Source: Paraspadella gotoi | Lineage: Eukaryota > Chaetognatha | Direction: 5' to 3' | DNA: 64,000 bases | Assembly: GCA_051294375.1 (NCBI GenBank) | Contig: CM119267.1 | Location: forward strand, 6,866,550-6,930,549 | Part shown: piece after piece, positions 1 to 12,094 of the stretch | Position numbering within the stretch: the stretch's first letter is position 1 | Layout of the letters: every line of letters starts with the position of its first letter | The notes under the pieces: generated by a model | What the model saw: only the letters and a program-made list of their open reading frames with translations | Told to the model about the DNA's origin: nothing | Database searches by the model: none | Program-made: the position numbers and the translations under genes

Positions 1-399
1 TTCGATTCTGGCTTTCGCTCAAGTTTCACTCTTTTTTTTTCCATTTTATGATAATTTTTATGGACGTCGGAAAAAAGATAAAACAAGTTTTTTTCTTTTG
101 TTAAAAAAGGTCATTTTACGGAGAAGAGTTCGCACTAAAAAATCGGTAAAATAGGGAGGTTACTCTCCGGATTTATATAACGAGCGCTAAACCGCAAATC
201 TGGGATAAATGTAAACAAACAAAAACTTTGTAGAATTTTCGGGCTTTTTAGATATAGATCGAGTTCAAATATATGACTTCTAACTTTACGCGAGCAATAT
301 TACGTATCACTTCAGCTTTTAGCGGCATACCACGGGGCGCTCCGCAACCTGGCAAGCTTCACAGGCGTTGCACGCCATAAGAAGCTGTTATGAGGTGCA
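1..399. other. No gene seen (AT-rich flank)
   Basis: AT-rich sequence without a convincing exon, splice pair or repeat. The short ORF that begins near 368 only reads through the minisatellite that follows. Confidence 0.5.
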
Positions 400-640
400 G
401 CTGCGCACCCTTGGGAGCCTCGGTGCGGCGCTGCGCACCCTTGGGAGCCTCGGCGCGGCGCTTCGCACCCTTGGGAGCTCGACAGGACGCTGCGCCCCCT
501 TAGGAGGCCGCGGGGCGGCGCTGCACACCCTTAGGACGCTGTGGTTTGACGCTGCGCACACTTAGGACGCTGCGGTGCGGCGCTGCGCACCCTTAGGACG
601 CTGCGGTTCGGCGCTGCGCACCCTCAGGAGGCTGCAGCAA
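400..640. repeat. GC-rich minisatellite, unit about 30 bp
   Basis: Imperfect tandem units containing GCGCTGCGCACCCTTAGGA and its variants (CTTGGGAGCCTC early, CTTAGGACGCTG later) recur about every 30 bp. Units drift gradually from the first type to the second. The 65-aa ORF over it is the repeat translated and is not called as a gene. An assembly gap starts about 50 bp downstream. Confidence 0.8.
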
Positions 641-688
641 GTCGCGAAATAGAGGGACGAAGCGAGACGACAACTTTCTTCCTCATCG

Positions 689-915
689 NNNNNNNNNNNN
701 NNNNNNNNNNNNNNNNNNNNNNNNNNNNNNNNNNNNNNNNNNNNNNNNNNNNNNNNNNNNNNNNNNNNNNNNNNNNNNNNNNNNNNNNNNNNNNNNNNNN
801 NNNNNNNNNNNNNNNNNNNNNNNNNNNNNNNNNNNNNNNNNNNNNNNNNNNNNNNNNNNNNNNNNNNNNNNNNNNNNNNNNNNNNNNNNNNNNNNNNNNN
901 NNNNNNNNNNNNNNN
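689..915. other. Assembly gap (N run)
   Basis: 227 undetermined bases. Other N runs lie at 3325-3349, 9312-9321, 10236-10722, 27117-27141, 27584-27828, 27944-27953, 36230-36239 and 60254-60271. Several sit inside simple repeats: GTC at 10.2 kb, CCG at 60.25 kb. The 10- and 25-base runs look like placeholders rather than measured lengths. Confidence 0.95.
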
Positions 916-969
916 ACTTTTTTATGGCCTACTTTCTCTCTCTTTTTCTCTTCTTTTCTTTCTTTTCTT

Positions 970-991
970 CCTTCTATCTTTTCTTTTTATT

Positions 992-1075
<84 letters not shown>

Positions 1076-1083
1076 TTTTTCTT

Positions 1084-1143
<60 letters not shown>

Positions 1144-1145
1144 TA
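970..1145. repeat. (CTTT)n microsatellite
   Basis: About 175 bp of CTTT tetranucleotide repeat with a short CT-rich interruption near 1080-1095. The apparent ORF across it (poly Phe/Leu/Ser) is spurious. Confidence 0.95.
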
Positions 1146-1369
1146 GTTCTAGTACCGATTTTTTTTTCTTTCTTTATCCCCCTGACAGAATCGGGGGCAA
1201 GGAAGATTACTTACATAAAGAGAAAATTTAAAAATAAAAAAAGAATTATAAATATTCTTGGATAGTTTTTAAACCCACGCGTATTCAGTAAAGGGTATGG
1301 TTATAAATTTGAAAATATTGTTAAGGTCATAATAACGTTGTTCTTCTTGGTAACATTGGTAAAAGGCTT

Positions 1370-2560
1370 CCCATTTGATTATGGAAGGTCTGCTGGTTCT
1401 AACCTGTGAACGTTTTTATTTTTATATGACAAAGCTGGACGTTCGATTCCCATAGGTAGTATTTTTTAAAAAAAATTCAAACAAAAATAATAATATAATA
1501 TTGCTATTATTAAGAAGTAGCGAGTGCAATCCAGATCTAAAATAGATAAATTGTATACCAGAAATAAAATTATGATAGTATTAGGATATCCCTTTACGCT
1601 TTTTAATAAAATTTCATCAAATTATACAAATTTAAAAACTAAAAACCCAAAATAGTATCACTTTTAATATAGTGTTTGGTATTTGGTTTGGATGGCTGCG
1701 AGTTTTGGTCTTTCAAGCAATATATAGTCAAAAATAGGCGACCAAAAATTACTAAAAACTATTAAAATAGTTTCTCTTCTAACAAACTAAAACTTTACAA
1801 TGGATGAATCAATTGTACATTTTACTAAGCCAATAAAAAACTATATTTTGTTGTATTGGATAAAATAGCCCTTCTTTTGAATTGAAAACATGAAGGAGCA
1901 GCTGGTTCAAACCCTGTGGACACGTTCTCATTTTTTTTCTGCCAAAAGCTTGACGTTCGATTCCGTATAATATATTTTTAAAATTTAAGCAGAAAAAATT
2001 ATATTATAAATAATAAATGATAATATTATTAAGAAGTAGGGGGCCAAATAATTACTTATAAACCTAACATCAACTTGTATACCAGAAATAGAAATTATGG
2101 TAGCATTATGGATATCATAATTTAAACCTTCTAAATAAAATCATCATATCAAATATAAAACATTTAAAAACACATAATAATTCCAAATGAGTATCAACTT
2201 TTAATATAACAGTGTTGTACTACATTTTGATGCTAGAGTTTTGGTCTTTAGAATATATTGTCAAAACTAAGGCGCATAAAATATTCTACACACTATTAAA
2301 ATAGTTTCTTTTCATAAAACTCAAAACTAAATGGAAATCATCATTCAAAATATAAAATTTAAAAAACTAAATCCAAATGATAATACTTTTATATAGTGTT
2401 TGTATTCATTTGATCGCGGACGTTTTGGTCTTCAGATCATTTGTTCAAAAATAGGGCGCCAAAAATATTCTAAAACTATTAAACAATAGTTCTCATTCTC
2501 ATACAAACTCAAACTTTAAATGGATGGATCAAATTGTACTTTTCTAACAAATAAAACTAT
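1370..2560. repeat. AT-rich diverged tandem array, unit about 525 bp
   Basis: Matching landmarks recur in order. CCAGAAATA...ATTATG...GTA..AT..GGATATC is near 1559 and 2081. GTTTTGGTCTT is near 1700, 2230 and 2424. TATTAAAATAGTTTCT is near 1763 and 2290, with a variant near 2483. This gives two full units and a third that has lost about 300 bp internally. Copies differ by many small indels. No coding frame is conserved among them. It could be a satellite remnant or repeated transposon fragments. Confidence 0.7.
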
Positions 2561-3107
2561 CGGTCACTTCAGTAATCAAAATTTCGACAATAGGAAGGTC
2601 TGCGTTCACATCTGTCGCAGCAACGGTCAACAGAATGTGCATCAAAAGTGCATGTCGCAAGCCGTGTCACAGTGTCACATCAGAAAGCAAGATTTTGGTG
2701 TGACGTCAAGGAATGGAAGGAAGATATTGTGTGACATGTCACTCACGGTCAACTTTCAGCCAATAAGTACGCGCATCATAAGGAAAGAAAATAATATTAC
2801 ATCTCTTTCTTCTTATTCTTTTTTCCTTTTTTCTTTCTTCTATTCTTTCTTTCTTTTTTCTTTTCTTTCTTTCTTTTCTGTCTTTCTTATTCCTTTATTT
2901 CTTTCTTTCTTTTTTTTTTTTTTTTTTTCTTTCTTTTTCTTTTTTCTTATCTTTGTTGTAGTACCATGGATTTTATTTTTCTATTTCTTATATCCCTGAA
3001 CAGAATCGGGGGAAAACAAGCGAGTTTTGTGTAATAGAAACGTATGATTCGGAAAAGAGCTTTCCAAAAAAGAATGAAGAAGCAAAGGGGAAGAGAGAGA
3101 GAGGGAG

Positions 3108-3144
<37 letters not shown>

Positions 3145-3491
3145 AATTCTTGTATAGAATCGGCACTAGAGGAGGGAGGAATGAGAGAGAGAGGGAGTAG
3201 AATGCAAGAAAACAATTAACTTCCGAGCCTCCCGTTTTTTATGCCTCGATTTTTTTTTTATCGGGGGCGGGGGTCTGGGGCTTGGGGCCCGGATGGGGTG
3301 AGATGTGACGAAGTGGGAGGGGAGNNNNNNNNNNNNNNNNNNNNNNNNNGGGGGGGCGGTTGAGTTGACCCGATTTTTCGTCGTCCTTCAGAGATGAGAT
3401 GTCGAGCGTCGAAAATGGGACATTTTGGGCACAAGTTTCCATGGAGACGGAGAAGCTCAAGGAGAAAGAACGCGAATCTGGAGATACTATA

Positions 3492-3520
3492 ATGTCCCTA
3501 TATAGTCTATATAGGGACAT
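3492..3520. repeat. 29-bp perfect palindrome
   Basis: Two 14-base arms (ATGTCCCTATATAG and its exact reverse complement) flank one central T. It can form a short hairpin or bind a dimeric factor. No terminator or gene end lies next to it. Confidence 0.85.
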
Positions 3521-4101
3521 TGAAAAAAGTTTAAATCGAGAAACGCGGCGATCTTTTTTTGAAAATTATGCGAGAATCATCCGCCAGGGGGAGAAGGAAA
3601 AATGGCAAGAAATTTAAATTGCTCTTTTATTTTCGCCGTGGAAGCGATACTTTATTATCTTTTTTCCTTTCTTCGTGTAGCGTGTTTGTATTTTAAAAAG
3701 GAGGAATTCATTGGGGGAGTAAAAAAAAAATTTTTTTTTGAGAACTCCCCTTTTTTTTCAGCGAAGAAAATAAATTCGAAGTAATTTCGTGCGTCGTTAA
3801 GAGGGTAAACAAAAGGCAAAGAAAGAGGGAAAATAAAAAAAAGGGAGAGAAAATGAAGAAAGTAAAGAAAGCGATGAACGAAAAAAAAAAGAAATATAGA
3901 GGGCGAAAGGGGAAAGAAAGAACGCGGTAATGTATATGTATATATGTATATATGTTTGTATAACAGCAAATTAATGATGAGTAGAAGAAGAAAAAAATAT
4001 AAGAGTAATATAAATCGCTTATCTCTTAATCAAAATGTAGAAAAGAGAAATAAACCAAAAAAACCTGATTTCCAAGGAATTAGTATCAAGAAGTGATCAA
4101 A

Positions 4102-4143
4102 AGTCTCGACGGAGGCGTGGGTTCGAATCCCACCGTTGCCACC
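4102..4143 (-). mobile_element. tRNA-Leu-type primer binding site of an LTR element
   Basis: On the plus strand this reads like the 3' half of a tRNA: variable-arm end, T arm with GGGTTCGAATCCC, acceptor strand, then an encoded CCA. On the minus strand it starts TGG and is complementary to the tRNA 3' end, as in a retroelement primer binding site. It lies directly downstream of LTR-like signals on that strand. Complementarity runs about 40 nt, longer than the usual 18. The encoded CCA argues against a tRNA gene. The alternative is a retroposed mature tRNA fragment. Confidence 0.6.
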
Positions 4144-4494
4144 AAGAAGACAGAGATTTCAGGATGAAACCAAAGTGGAATTTATTGATAGAAAAACCTA
4201 CGTGAAGACGGTCTCAATTTTGGACAGAATAATCAGATACAAAATCTACTGCTATTTATACAATGCAAGTGGATCAGAGACGTGGGTAGAATTTCCTGGC
4301 GAATGGAAGCCCATCCGCCTGTTGACCGGTTCCATCTGGGTCTCGACCACTCAGAGAGCCTGATTCCATTTTTGATGATTTCTTCCCGAGTCTTTGATCC
4401 GGTTCCATTCGATTCCACCTTTTGAGTTTCTGCATCTCCGGTAATGTGATTACGCAAGTATGAAAAATATTGATAATAAACGTCTCATCAGGAG
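4144..4494 (-). mobile_element. LTR of a decayed retrotransposon
   Basis: Read on the minus strand this shows LTR signals in the expected order: a TATAAATA box (plus-strand TATTTATA at 4254-4261), an AATAAA signal (plus strand TTTATT near 4180-4185), then the primer binding site at 4143. The outer edge near 4494 (minus strand begins TGTACTCC) is a guess, and the inner edge lacks a clear CA. Internal sequence should lie below 4100, but no gag or pol reading frame is visible there. The copy is therefore truncated, or its interior is lost beyond recognition. Confidence 0.5.
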
Positions 4495-4614
4495 TACATT
4501 ATCTAAGATACTAAGATGCTATGATAAACAAAAAGATTGAAAATGTCGACGACAAAGATAAAACGAATCGTAGTTCTTTCATATATCTTGTAAGAGTGAT
4601 GGAGGACTGAAACC

Positions 4615-4705
4615 AACCAAGCCTGTCCAAAGTCATGGGCAAGATAGCTTAGTTATTAAATGAATGGATAATTTTTATATTGGTGGTACCAATTTAATAT
4701 GAGCT
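4615..4705 (+). repeat. Dispersed repeat core, copy 1
   Basis: Contains the family core: CCAAAGTC..GG.AAGATAGCTTA followed by ATTAAATGAATGGATAATTT and TTATATTGGT. The same core appears inverted at 11,736-11,910 and 12,044-12,093, directly at 15,890-16,095, and weakly near 54,476 and 61,090. Confidence 0.7.
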
Positions 4706-6630
4706 TTTCCCAATTTAGAATTATAATACGTTACATTGGCTGTTTAAGACTACGACTGCGAGACGTTTCATCTACAAATCACGACTCGGACTTTACTTAA
4801 CGATTCCATTCGCTCGTCAGTGAATTTCGTCAGAATATGAATCACTAAAGTTTGGAATGTCGAAGATTTCTTTTTGACCGAATAAGTGAAAATAACACAG
4901 ACGCTCCTCTCGTTTTAACTCCTGCGGTCACTCTCGCCTCTCATTTCCCTTCTTTCATCGACCTTGGCCTCGATTCGCCGTCTCGATTCGGCCGAGATCT
5001 TTCGCTCAGAAATCGAGACTTGTCAACCGAGCCGGCGTCGGGCGTCGTCTTCTTTGGCGCCGCCTGTCTGGCGGCGTCGGACGTCAATCTTGGCTCCTCG
5101 TCACTATGTCGTCACGCCTACTCGTGTTTTTTTTTTTTTTTTTTGCATCACAATTTTTCTCTCTCGCTCTCTCTCTCTCGCTCTCGCTCTCGCTATCGCT
5201 TTATCTCTCTCTCTCTCTCTCCCACTCCACTCTGTCATCCCTCCAAAAATTTTAAATCATCTCAAACGCTTCCTTCGCGACAAGATTTTTCGTCTCCATT
5301 TAAATCCGATCGGATTTATTTTTTTATTTTTTTGACTCGCGTCAGATTTGAGAAAAAGAATTTTGACGGGGATCTATGTGCGTTTTTTTTTTTTCGGTGA
5401 GAGGAGTTGCTATTTCTGTGGGAATGATTTAAACATACTTAGAATTTATATTAGATAGTTTTTCATTATGAGAAAACTGTGCGATTTTTTCCAAATATTT
5501 CGTCATATATTTTTATGACATCATCAGTGGTAAAAGGACAGTGACAGATAGAATTTATTTTTTTTTCTTGTCATCTGCTGTGTACGTTAATGTTTGTACG
5601 CATCGTTCTCATAACTTAAGCACGTAATGTAAATATTAAATAAAGACGCCTCTTCCGTAAATAAACTAGACGCGGACTAATTCCTCGAGTTATATATATC
5701 GTTTTATAATTAATTCAGGTAACATAAAAAAAATTAATAGTCAATTAATATTCTATTCGTACAAACTGATAAAAGATGTACAAATGTTGCTTTTTATACA
5801 AAATTCAAGTTCATTGGTTTGGATTCTCATTAAAAAGTTTGATTAAACATTCGATTAAACTGCTTATAAATTTTTAATTCTGTTCTGCTTTTTCTGCTTT
5901 TTCTGCTTTTTCTGCTTTCCTTCGAAAACTCAATCTAATTTGTGGAATCTCAGTCGATTCTTCCCAAATCTCTCTCTCTCTCTCTCTCTCTCTTCTTCTC
6001 TTCTCTCTCTCTCTCCCTCTCTTCTCTTCTCTCCTCTCTCTCTCTCTCAATTTACACCCTCGGCGTTTATTTTCCCTGACGTTATCGCTTAACGGTTGGT
6101 TTCGTTTTTCGAGTGCGTCCGTGTCGTCGTCGTCGTTCGTCGTCGTCGTCGTCGTCGTCGGCCTCGTTACCATCGTCGTCTTCATTTTGTCTCTGCCATT
6201 TTTTTTTTGGACGTTAGCCTTTTTTTTTTCTCGTCGCCATCGCGATCATCATTGTTCTTTGGTGAAGTCAATTATGTTCCGGATCGAGACTTAGATGTCG
6301 CTGATGAAGGCTTTTTGTTCAAGACAATAGAGAGTTTTTTGTTTTTTTTATTTAGCTGAAATTTCATTTTTTTTAAATAATCGCCCATTTAAAAAAAAAG
6401 CCGGTTGACTCAATTAATTAAATCAAAGAAATTACTGTGATCAAAACTAATTTTATCACGAAATTCAAAATGTTATTTTGCAGCAATTTCTATTATTAGC
6501 TCAAAAATCAACAATATATTTCACAACTTTTAGTTAGATTTCTAAAAAGACTTTGAGCTCAAAGTTCGATTCCACATTTCGCCTCGCCAATTGCGCCCTC
6601 CACAATCCAACATAGCAACGCCAGGCAACG
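4706..6630. other. No gene supported
   Basis: GC-rich open stretches at 4,910-5,115 on both strands could hide an exon, but neither strand offers a good acceptor next to the open frame. Poly-T, CT tracts (5,160-5,220; 5,970-6,050) and a GTC tract (6,120-6,165) make up the rest. Confidence 0.4.
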
Positions 6631-6761
6631 CTAGGTGGCACAATTGACGGTTGAAAATGGGGGCGTGCCCACTAATTCCACGTATTCGCCGGCGCCGCTT
6701 TTGACCAAAGTCCGCGACGCCGAGAAATCGACGCCGGTGGAACAAAGGGGGAGGGATGAAT
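6631..6761 (-). CDS. Candidate terminal exon of an unidentified minus-strand gene
   Basis: A strong minus-strand acceptor (pyrimidine-rich tract ending CAATTCCTAG) at 6,762 is followed by 42 codons, then a TAG at 6,631-6,633. Codon third positions are mostly G or C, as in the secure exons of this window. The peptide contains STGVDFSASRTLVKSGAG and ends STVNCAT. The exon enters in phase 1. I could not find the preceding exon with confidence, so the gene and its function are unknown. Confidence 0.4.
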
Positions 6762-7334
6762 CTAGGAATTGCGGCAGAAAGGGGACAAAGTCGATGAAAT
6801 GGGGTGGGGGGGAGAGAGAATAAAGATGAGCGAAGTCGGAAATTGGGCAGAAAGCGACGAGAAGAAAGAGAGAAAACAAATGGAAAAGGACATTTGGGTA
6901 AGTAAGAATTAGGGGAAAGCCAAATGACGAAAAAAGCAAATGGAAATAAATGAAATAACTGAAATAGATGAGGCTAATGTTTTTTCTACAGTAAGGGTTT
7001 TATCGGTTGGAACGAATTCGGGCGTCGGTTTGTGGTCGTTGGTTAGCGGAAAAAGAAGGGAGGACCCTTCCTGATTGTAGGTGACGGGATTTAGTTTAGA
7101 GTTTTTAAAAGTGTTCGAGTTAGATGCAATCTTTGTGGAATGGGGCTCGATAGATCGAATCGAGCGAGACACATACGACGACAGCAATGAGAGTGAGGCA
7201 GTCAAGTGCCCATCAAAGTTTTAGTGGCAATGTTGTTGGATGTATTAGTCTGAATGATTGTTGCCGTTATTTATTGAGTAAGTAAAGATTCGCTGTTGTT
7301 GCGATTTAGTCGACGTTTTCTAAAATTTATTTCT

Positions 7335-7455
7335 TTCACAGTTTGTAGCAAGCATCACGCACATTCGCGAGGTGTAACATTTCGAAATTATCGTTTAGTT
7401 CGCAGTGTTTAGCAAGCATAACACAGATTCACCAGGAGTAACGTTTATCGAAGAA
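7335..7455. repeat. Two-copy repeat, unit about 65 bp
   Basis: CAGTTTGTAGCAAGCATCACG...ACATT and CAGTGTTTAGCAAGCATAACA...ACGTT lie in tandem and share most positions. Function unknown. Confidence 0.5.
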
Positions 7456-7745
7456 GATCCTGATTAATTGACAAAGCCAGTCTCTCATATCACATTGGTT
7501 TCGGTGAACTTTACCGCCGTAACAGGCTAATTGCTGATGTTGATGTAGCTTGATGCGGCCAACGTAGATTTCACTGCCCAAGACAATTTTAACTTAGGGA
7601 TGGAAGAATATCCTTTCTCTCTGTCTCTCTCTCTCTCTTTCTCTCTTTATCTTTCTCCCTCTCTCTCGCTTTAATTAGTCGAGCGAAAAATTTGCTGGAA
7701 TCATTCATATGTTAAAACTGGTTCTGCGCAGAGATAGATAGAGAG

Positions 7746-7856
<111 letters not shown>

Positions 7857-8291
7857 AGAAAGAGAAAAGGAGGCGGTGCAGACCGACGCGTACAGATGTG
7901 AGGCGTTTGACGGACGTGAATTGACGAAAGCTTGATTGGGGAGCTTGGTGGAGAGACCAGGTCCTGCTTGACATTGGTGAGAGGGTACAAATGGTAAAGG
8001 TAAGTTGACAGAGATTAGGACGGCAATTAAGAAAGGATCAACGATGAGAAAGTCGAAATCTCGTTGAATGGGGACTACGATGGAGTTAACAGTACCTGGA
8101 CTAATATAAATTCAAACAAAATAGTTGCTTTTAACGAAGAAAGATGAAAATAAATAGAGGGAAAAAAGAAATTAGTCAATACGAGGGAAGGCTGGGAAAG
8201 GTATAAAAAAGAAAGGAAGGCACTGAAGCGAAAAGGAGGAAAGGACGGAGAAGGAAAGGAATAAAAAGGAGATAAAAGGAGAAAAGGAAGG

Positions 8292-8346
8292 AGAATAAGA
8301 ATAAGAATAAGAATAAGAATAAGAATAAGAATAAGAATAAGAATAA
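8292..8346. repeat. (AATAAG)n hexanucleotide repeat
   Basis: About nine direct copies of AATAAG in a purine-rich stretch. Minus-strand ORFs here with Ser-Tyr or Ile-Leu repeats are the repeat translated. Confidence 0.9.
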
Positions 8347-8643
8347 AAATAAAAATAACGTATTGAAATAGTCTGATGGAACAACAGGAAATATGGATGA
8401 AATACGTAAGTCTCAAGAAATCAAAGGACGCGAAAAGCGGGGAAAAAAAGAAGGAAAAAAACTGAAAAAAAAAGTATCGAAAAGGAAAGAAGAAGAAAAA
8501 CACATATCGAAATGGGAAAGACCATTCGCAAAATTCCGTCCTTTGCACCATTATGCTCTCTCATTAATGCACGTATAAAGTTTCGAGGGGGAATTTTTCA
8601 CGGTCGCTTGAGCTTTTGAATTCAACTCTCTCAAGTCAGAATA

Positions 8644-8686
<43 letters not shown>

Positions 8687-9324
8687 CTCTCTCTTCTCTC
8701 TCCTCTCTGCTCTCTCTCTCTCTTCTTCTCTCTCTCTCTGCTCTTGTTTGTCCCTGTTGTCGTCATAGGGAACCGGCGTTTGGGTTTTTGACTACGAAAT
8801 CGGCTTTGCGATTATTTTGAATCAATCGGCTGAGCTACATCAACTATAAAGCTTTTAAAAACAGTATTTTAGCAATTGACATACATTGATTCTGTCCCAA
8901 ATTTTCCATAGCAACAAAGCTTATCAATTATAACAAATGCATTTTGACTTTTCCTCATTTTTGACTCTGCCCCAGCTCGGGATTTCTGGTCTTTCAACGG
9001 CTTCTTGGCTTTTCTCCATCTCTTTTCCAACTTGGCATATGTGGTTTAGCAACGTCTTTCTGACCTGTCCCATCTTTCGTCATAGGCTCATAGCAATGGC
9101 TTTCTGGACAAGCGGCTTTTTGGCTTTTCCTTATCCCCTTTCACAACAGCTTTCCAGCTCTTTTCCCCCTGCAGCAAAGCCAGAGGCTTTCCTTTAGATT
9201 CTCGTATATTTTTGCTCCTTCGTCTCGCGTATTTAAATGAGAAACATGACGAAGGACACAATTTGGCGCGCTGACAACCACGATGACATTCTGTCAACGC
9301 GGCAAAGACGGNNNNNNNNNNAGA

Positions 9325-9578
9325 GAGAGAGCTTTTCGCGTCGAATCTGAAAAATGTGAGGCGCGGTTGCTTGGGTTCCCTTCAGCTTGGATCCCCTCCG
9401 GGGTGAGGAAGTGTGAAAAGGGAGCGAGTCAAATCGGCGGATGAGGAGTTTGAGGTTTCGACCGAGGAAATTGAGGTTGAGAATGGAATGCATGACTTCA
9501 CCGAGAACCGAATTCGCCGCGAGCGACGTCAATGGTGGCACACTTTCTGTTGTGATTTGGGGGAAAAGGGAGATTCAA
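9325..9578. CDS. Ambiguous candidate coding segment
   Basis: On the minus strand a good acceptor (CAAATCACAACAG, ending at 9,579) opens a frame running into the N gap at 9,321, with a peptide such as NSVLGEVMHSILNLNF. A shorter frame from the same acceptor reaches a GTGAAG donor after about 47 bases. On the plus strand an ORF (9,413-9,613) reads EEFEVSTEEIEVENGMHDF. All three look partly coding, so I cannot choose strand or frame. No family recognised. Confidence 0.25.
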
Positions 9579-9618
9579 CTATTCGGAAGGAGGGGAGAAT
9601 GCTTGATAGTTGAGACTG

Positions 9619-9654
<36 letters not shown>

Positions 9655-10202
9655 TCTCGTTTTTTATTTTGAAGAAGAAATCACATCCTTTCTTCCGATT
9701 CAACGCCAACATGGGCGTGGCGATGCTAACAAAGACGAAATAAATGAAGACGAGGAACAAAAGAAACAAAAAGAAGAGGATTAAACAAAGAAAGTAAAAC
9801 CGATGATTTGCGAGAGAAGAAAATTTAAAGATAAGAGCAATGACACTGACGACTCTCATAGATTGATGTTTAATTTATAAATAACTAGTATTACTATATT
9901 TGACTGAACTTAATAAAATAATACAAAATTGAAGAAATTTTAAATTTAATTTAAAAGTCTGAACGGGAAAGGATGGAGGGAAAAAAAATTATGGTTATGT
10001 ACGATTCGTTATTTTTATTTGATACACAGTATGATTGTATGTTCTTGAGATACACACTGAAAAAGAAAATTTGTTTGAAGATTTATAAAGCAGTAAAAAA
10101 AAAACGATCTTAACGATGGAGAAAAAAAAAAGAACAACGACGACGAAGACGACGACGACGATGTCATAATCAACCACGCGCCATCCCCGGGCTTCGTTTG
10201 CA

Positions 10203-10235
<33 letters not shown>

Positions 10236-11735
10236 NNNNNNNNNNNNNNNNNNNNNNNNNNNNNNNNNNNNNNNNNNNNNNNNNNNNNNNNNNNNNNNNN
10301 NNNNNNNNNNNNNNNNNNNNNNNNNNNNNNNNNNNNNNNNNNNNNNNNNNNNNNNNNNNNNNNNNNNNNNNNNNNNNNNNNNNNNNNNNNNNNNNNNNNN
10401 NNNNNNNNNNNNNNNNNNNNNNNNNNNNNNNNNNNNNNNNNNNNNNNNNNNNNNNNNNNNNNNNNNNNNNNNNNNNNNNNNNNNNNNNNNNNNNNNNNNN
10501 NNNNNNNNNNNNNNNNNNNNNNNNNNNNNNNNNNNNNNNNNNNNNNNNNNNNNNNNNNNNNNNNNNNNNNNNNNNNNNNNNNNNNNNNNNNNNNNNNNNN
10601 NNNNNNNNNNNNNNNNNNNNNNNNNNNNNNNNNNNNNNNNNNNNNNNNNNNNNNNNNNNNNNNNNNNNNNNNNNNNNNNNNNNNNNNNNNNNNNNNNNNN
10701 NNNNNNNNNNNNNNNNNNNNNNGTGGAACCGGTGCGGATTAAGAAATCGTCTTTCACTGGTCCCTTTCGTCGTTTCTTCCCTCAGACCGAGGTTTGTGTG
10801 TGAAGTGGGGGGCGGGGGGCGGATTGGGGGAGTAAGAGAGAGGAAGGGAAAGGGAATAGCAGGGGAAGAGCAGGGAAAGGAGAAGAGGAAAAGAAAGGAA
10901 AATTTTGAGAGAAGTTTTGAAAAGACGGATTTGAAGATATGAAACGGTCGGGGGGGGTATGGATGAGGAAAAGAGTTAAGAAGAGGGGAGAGAAATGTAA
11001 ATAGATATGAACGATAAAAGAGCAACCAGATAACAAACTATCAATAGTATAAGTCATGCAAATAGACAAATTCTGTAATGCTTCTACTCAATATCGGCCA
11101 TTCATGCCGTTTTTGTGATCAAAGACTCTCTCTCTTTTCTTCTTCTCTCTCTCCCCCTTTCCCTCTCTCTCATTCTCTCATGATTTCTTATAATCTCTCC
11201 TCTTTTTACTCCCGATAAATGTTGTCTTTTTCTTCTCTTTTTATCCCCACTTCTTCATTCCTTCCATCTCTCTTCTCTATTGCTCTTTTAATACTTCTGT
11301 GTGAAAAGAATTGCCAGCTTTCACTCTCTTTATTCCTGATCCTTATCCCATCTTTCACCCCAACTCACTCTCTCCCTCTCCCTCTCGCTCTCAATCAGTG
11401 TCCCCCTTTTGTAATTCGCTGTCCCCCTTTCTTTTTTAATTTAGATCAGTCTTCTCCTTTCATTTTTTTCCCTTCTTTGTTTTTCTCTTCTGTTCCTTTT
11501 TTTTCTGTTTGCTTTTTCATCCGTTGTTCATTTGTTCTCCTTCCTCACTGCAATTTCTTTCGTTGCCGCTAGAAAATGAAAACGCGGAGAGAGACAATCG
11601 GATCGATCATGAGTAAAAAAAAAAAAAAATGGCGAGAAAATTGTGTTGGGGAAAACATGTACATTGTACAGCGTACTCGTCTCTTCACAATGAACACATT
11701 CTTAATGACATTTAAATACGAGATGAATATGGAAT

Positions 11736-11910
11736 TGGTACAACCAATATAAAAATTATCCATTCATTTAATAAATAAGATATCTTGCCCCAGACTCTGG
11801 ACAGTCTTTGGTGGTTTATCTTAAAAGATAATGACATATCAGGTCCCTGCAAGCTTTCAATCAAGACTCTCTCACAGTCCCGTTTATTCACTCCCAGAGT
11901 ACCTGGCTTC
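11736..11910 (-). repeat. Dispersed repeat core, copy 2 (long form)
   Basis: Reverse-complement copy of the core at 4,615, with an extension shared with 15,890-15,945 (GGGAGTGAATAAA and CCTGATAT..TCTTATCTT). A second short inverted copy, 12,044-12,093, directly abuts the SINE that starts at about 12,095. Confidence 0.7.
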
Positions 11911-12094
11911 CCTATCAATGAAGTGGAAAATATTTCAAAGAATGTTTCAATTGTATGAAAAGACCACTCCCTTAAGTATTAGATCGGGGAATACTTATTG
12001 TACTCCGCACTAGCATCAAAATACAAGGAATTGAATTTAATAAAATTGTTACAACAAATATAAAAATTATCCATTCATTTAATAAATAAGCTAT

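Noticed and set aside
4094-4146. tRNA-Leu gene
   Set aside because: Only the 3' half is present, CCA is encoded, and LTR signals adjoin it on the other strand.
10015-11025. 336-aa minus-strand ORF across 10.0-11.0 kb
   Set aside because: More than a third of it is the N run 10,236-10,722. The rest is poly-Thr from a GTC tract and pyrimidine-rich sequence. An ORF across undetermined bases is meaningless.
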